Below, in pieces: positions 5,546 through 7,459 of a stretch of DNA of 7,459 bases. The position numbers and the translations under genes were made by a program. Position 1 is the stretch's first letter. The number at the start of each line of letters is the position of its first letter. The stretch covers positions 1 to 7,459 of the forward strand of contig JAFAKZ010000575.1 of NCBI GenBank assembly GCA_019234745.1, in the 5' to 3' direction. The notes under the pieces were generated by a model. The model had not been told where the DNA came from and did not search any database. It saw nothing but the letters and a program-made list of their open reading frames with translations. Source of the DNA: Burkholderiales bacterium (GTDB taxonomy: Bacteria; Pseudomonadota; Gammaproteobacteria; Burkholderiales; Chitinimonadaceae).

Positions 5546-6898
5546 ATGGGAAAAGATAATTCAATCTACGCCGCAAGTGCATCGCTAAGTAAGTTGCCGC
5601 GCGCCCGCATGGTTTGGAAGGTGCTCGGTGGCGTAGTTTTGTTGATCGTTATCTACGTGACATATGCAATATTCGTTGATGAGTCGCTTGATCCGGGTAT
5701 TGCAAAGTATTACCAGAAGACTGAAGTACAAGTACCCGATGTACAGAATGCTGTGATATATCTAAGGGCGCTGGATGCCCCAGCGGGCGCCGATCTGTTG
5801 GCGTTCGGGCGGGCCGATATTGTTAACGAGCAGCGCTACCTGGATGACATGCTGCGATGGAGGAGGGCGACGGGATATCCTTATGAGATAAAACAAGCTA
5901 TCGAGATCAAAGGGGATGTCAATGCTGCGTTATATTGCAATGAGACTTCCTTGTCCGATCTGGCTGCTCGTGAAAAATGCATTTCGACGGCCGGATTACG
6001 TAGTCTGATCGAAAGGAACCAAGAAATACTAGGTAGGTACGAGCATGTTCTTGCGTTGCCCTACTATCAGGGAACAGTATCACGCAACACAATGTTGAGC
6101 CTCAGTCTTGCGAAACTGTATTGCCTCAACATCGACCTGAGTGTGCGCGAGGGTAAGGTGGAAGAGGCATATCAGCTTTGGGTGGCATTTCAACGCTATA
6201 TCCTTCGTGCTCATGGTTCGGATTCACTTGTGGTTGACAAGTCTGTGATGCTTGTCTCAGAAGGTATTGGTTACGAGGCGTTGAACGAAATCATGGTGGC
6301 CAATCCTGATGTCCTGATTAACCATCATGATGAGATAGAGCAGATGTTGAAAACCCAGGGGCTCAATTCCTGGAATTTTCGTGCCGATTTCGTCTGGTAT
6401 TACCGGAACATGAATAGATCGCTAGAGGTTGGAGCGTCCTCGCCAATATTCCATCCGAATTTTATCCGTAACCGAATCTACCGCACGATGGTTGCGATTG
6501 AGTCCGTGCTCGATAGTGAAGACCCAAAAGATTACTCAAGAAAGACACTTGATATCTGGCACCAGTATGGAGACATCGCAAGATGGTCGAATGACTATCT
6601 CAGAGATCCGCTCAATACATTCCCGTCAAGGTATGTATATTGCAATGGCTTGAAGGCCTATGGCCAGATCGCACAAAACGTTGTACGGCATGATGACATC
6701 GCGGGATTGATCAAGTTGGTAATTAAGGCGCGGCAGCAAAACATAACTGATGACCAGATGCCCGCTTTTATCCAGCGCGAGGGCAACGCCTACCCCGACA
6801 GGATCGACGGACTGCCTATCGTGTGGGATGCAAAGCACCGCACGATCGGCTACGGCGACCCTGCGACATACTCAGGACTTCACTTCCGCGTTCCCTGA
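5546..6898 (+). CDS. Membrane-anchored protein of unknown function
   Basis: A 450-residue protein. A basic cytoplasmic stretch (KLPRARMVWK, 16-25) precedes one hydrophobic segment at about 23-44, predicting a single-pass inner-membrane protein with a large periplasmic domain. I see no cleavage site typical of signal peptidase I and no lipobox. The rest looks mainly helical. NAVIYLRALDAPAGADLLAFG (68-88) and a C-terminal DGLPIVWDAKHRTIGY segment (421-436) resemble patterns I recall from uncharacterised anchored proteins of beta- and gammaproteobacteria; no catalytic motif is visible. Cysteines at 131, 145, 193 and 366 could form disulfides if periplasmic. AGGG at 5535-5538 precedes the ATG by seven bases. 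Base composition is clearly lower in G+C than the neighbours: 22 of 60 in 5881-5940, against 46 of 60 in 1321-1380. Codons such as AGG, AGA and ATA recur, suggesting separate acquisition or relaxed codon selection. No function is proposed. Confidence 0.85.
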   Translation: MGKDNSIYAASASLSKLPRARMVWKVLGGVVLLIVIYVTYAIFVDESLDPGIAKYYQKTEVQVPDVQNAVIYLRALDAPAGADLLAFGRADIVNEQRYLDDMLRWRRATGYPYEIKQAIEIKGDVNAALYCNETSLSDLAAREKCISTAGLRSLIERNQEILGRYEHVLALPYYQGTVSRNTMLSLSLAKLYCLNIDLSVREGKVEEAYQLWVAFQRYILRAHGSDSLVVDKSVMLVSEGIGYEALNEIMVANPDVLINHHDEIEQMLKTQGLNSWNFRADFVWYYRNMNRSLEVGASSPIFHPNFIRNRIYRTMVAIESVLDSEDPKDYSRKTLDIWHQYGDIARWSNDYLRDPLNTFPSRYVYCNGLKAYGQIAQNVVRHDDIAGLIKLVIKARQQNITDDQMPAFIQREGNAYPDRIDGLPIVWDAKHRTIGYGDPATYSGLHFRVP

Positions 6899-6906
6899 GG
6901 GTTAAT

Positions 6907-7398
6907 CTACGCCGCCAACTTCTCCACCTCCGACTGCAGCGCCAAATGCTCCAGCTTGTCCACCGGTAAGTTGATAAGCAGGCGCAGGCGTTCGGCGATC
7001 AGGCTGGCGGTGTGGCTAAACGCGGCCAGCTTGGCGGCTTCGTCGCCTTCGGCCTTGGCCGGGTCCGGGTAGCCCCAGTGGGCGGTGATCGGGTGGCCGG
7101 GCCATACCGGGCAGATTTCCTCGGCCGCGTGGTCGCAGAGCGTGATGACGAAGTCCATATGCGGCGCGTCGGGGCTGGCGAACTCGTCCCAGCTCTTGCT
7201 GCGCAGCCCGTTGGTATCGATGCGCAGCTTTTCCAGCACCGCAACGGCGTGTGTGTCGATCGCGCCTGCGGGGAAGCTGCCGCCACTGTAGGCCTTGAAA
7301 CGGCCTGCGCCAAGGCTGTTAAGAAGGGCTTCCGCGAGAATGCTGCGGCCGGCATTTTGTGTGCATAGAAATAGCACGTTATAGGTCTTGTCGCCCAT
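6907..7398 (-). CDS. arsC: Arsenate reductase ArsC, low-molecular-weight phosphatase fold
   Basis: A 163-residue cytoplasmic enzyme expected to reduce arsenate to arsenite for export, using three cysteines. The N-terminal phosphatase-like loop is CTQNAGRS, with nucleophile Cys12 and Arg18 in the CX5R pattern. The relay cysteines are Cys88 and Cys96 in TLCDHAAEEICPVWPG. The YPDP motif (110-113) supplies the acid Asp112. SKSWDEFA (68-75) and ITAHWG (104-109) are further family landmarks. These separate it from the glutaredoxin-linked ArsC of E. coli plasmids and from simple tyrosine phosphatases, which lack the two distal cysteines. Start chosen at 7398 because GGAG (7406-7409) lies seven bases before the ATG; a TTG at 7416 would place that signal inside the gene. 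It converges with the unknown membrane protein over only 8 bases, with no terminator between them. An arsR or arsenite efflux gene may lie beyond the right edge. Confidence 0.93.
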   Translation of the reverse strand: MGDKTYNVLFLCTQNAGRSILAEALLNSLGAGRFKAYSGGSFPAGAIDTHAVAVLEKLRIDTNGLRSKSWDEFASPDAPHMDFVITLCDHAAEEICPVWPGHPITAHWGYPDPAKAEGDEAAKLAAFSHTASLIAERLRLLINLPVDKLEHLALQSEVEKLAA

Positions 7399-7459
7399 GA
7401 GGTTTCTCCAAATCAATTCTTGAACATTGTCGACGGCAAATTACGTCATGAGCCGCCGT
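7399..7459. other. Upstream region of arsC at the window edge
   Basis: These 61 bases hold the arsC ribosome binding site. There is also a short dyad, TCAA and TTGA around three bases (7413-7423), which is too weak to call an operator. On the minus strand, stop codons at 7441-7443 and 7446-7448 could end an upstream gene, but nothing shows that one exists. No convincing promoter was found. Confidence 0.4.

Noticed and set aside
7441..7459. End of an upstream minus-strand gene (for example arsR) at the right edge
   Set aside because: Stop codons occur in two minus-strand frames, but fewer than 20 bases are available, so no coding sequence can be supported.

Overview
The window reads as a piece of a high-GC proteobacterial chromosome, most likely a beta- or gammaproteobacterium. 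This is judged from the strong G/C third-position bias of most genes and from the families present: a NemR-type regulator with an Old Yellow Enzyme, a thioredoxin-type ArsC, and a TPR/ATP-grasp protein. I cannot name the genus. Six complete protein genes and one 5'-truncated gene fill nearly all of the window. No gap exceeds about 115 bases, and I see no tRNA, rRNA, CRISPR array, insertion sequence or phage gene.

Left part (1-2963, + strand). The C-terminal part of a FAD-dependent amine-oxidase/desaturase-like flavoprotein overlaps by ATGA with an unusual 558-residue polypeptide. That protein joins a complete, apparently active pyruvoyl S-adenosylmethionine decarboxylase (class 1B, SpeH-like) to TPR repeats and a C-terminal ATP-grasp ligase domain. 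The two genes look translationally coupled and probably belong to a polyamine-related operon that continues upstream of the window. This is the most unusual object here. If the proenzyme cleaves itself as its motif predicts, the large subunit would carry the pyruvoyl cofactor at its N-terminus and an ATP-dependent ligase at its C-terminus. A pathway making or attaching an aminopropyl or polyamine group is a reasonable hypothesis, but it is inference.

Middle part (2964-4905, + strand). This is a self-contained electrophile/bleach-response unit: a NemR-like TetR repressor, a Rho-independent terminator, then an ene-reductase of the NemA/OYE family with its own terminator. The same 18-bp sequence, CTAGACGACCGGTCTAAT, lies just before each gene. 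This indicates that the repressor controls itself and the reductase from two separate but identical operators.

Right part (4906-7459). A RimJ/RimL-type GNAT acetyltransferase is followed by a 450-residue single-pass membrane protein of unknown function. Its base composition is clearly lower in G+C than its neighbours. An arsenate reductase ArsC on the minus strand converges on it with an 8-base gap. Its upstream neighbour, often arsR or an arsenite pump gene, would lie beyond the right edge and cannot be seen.
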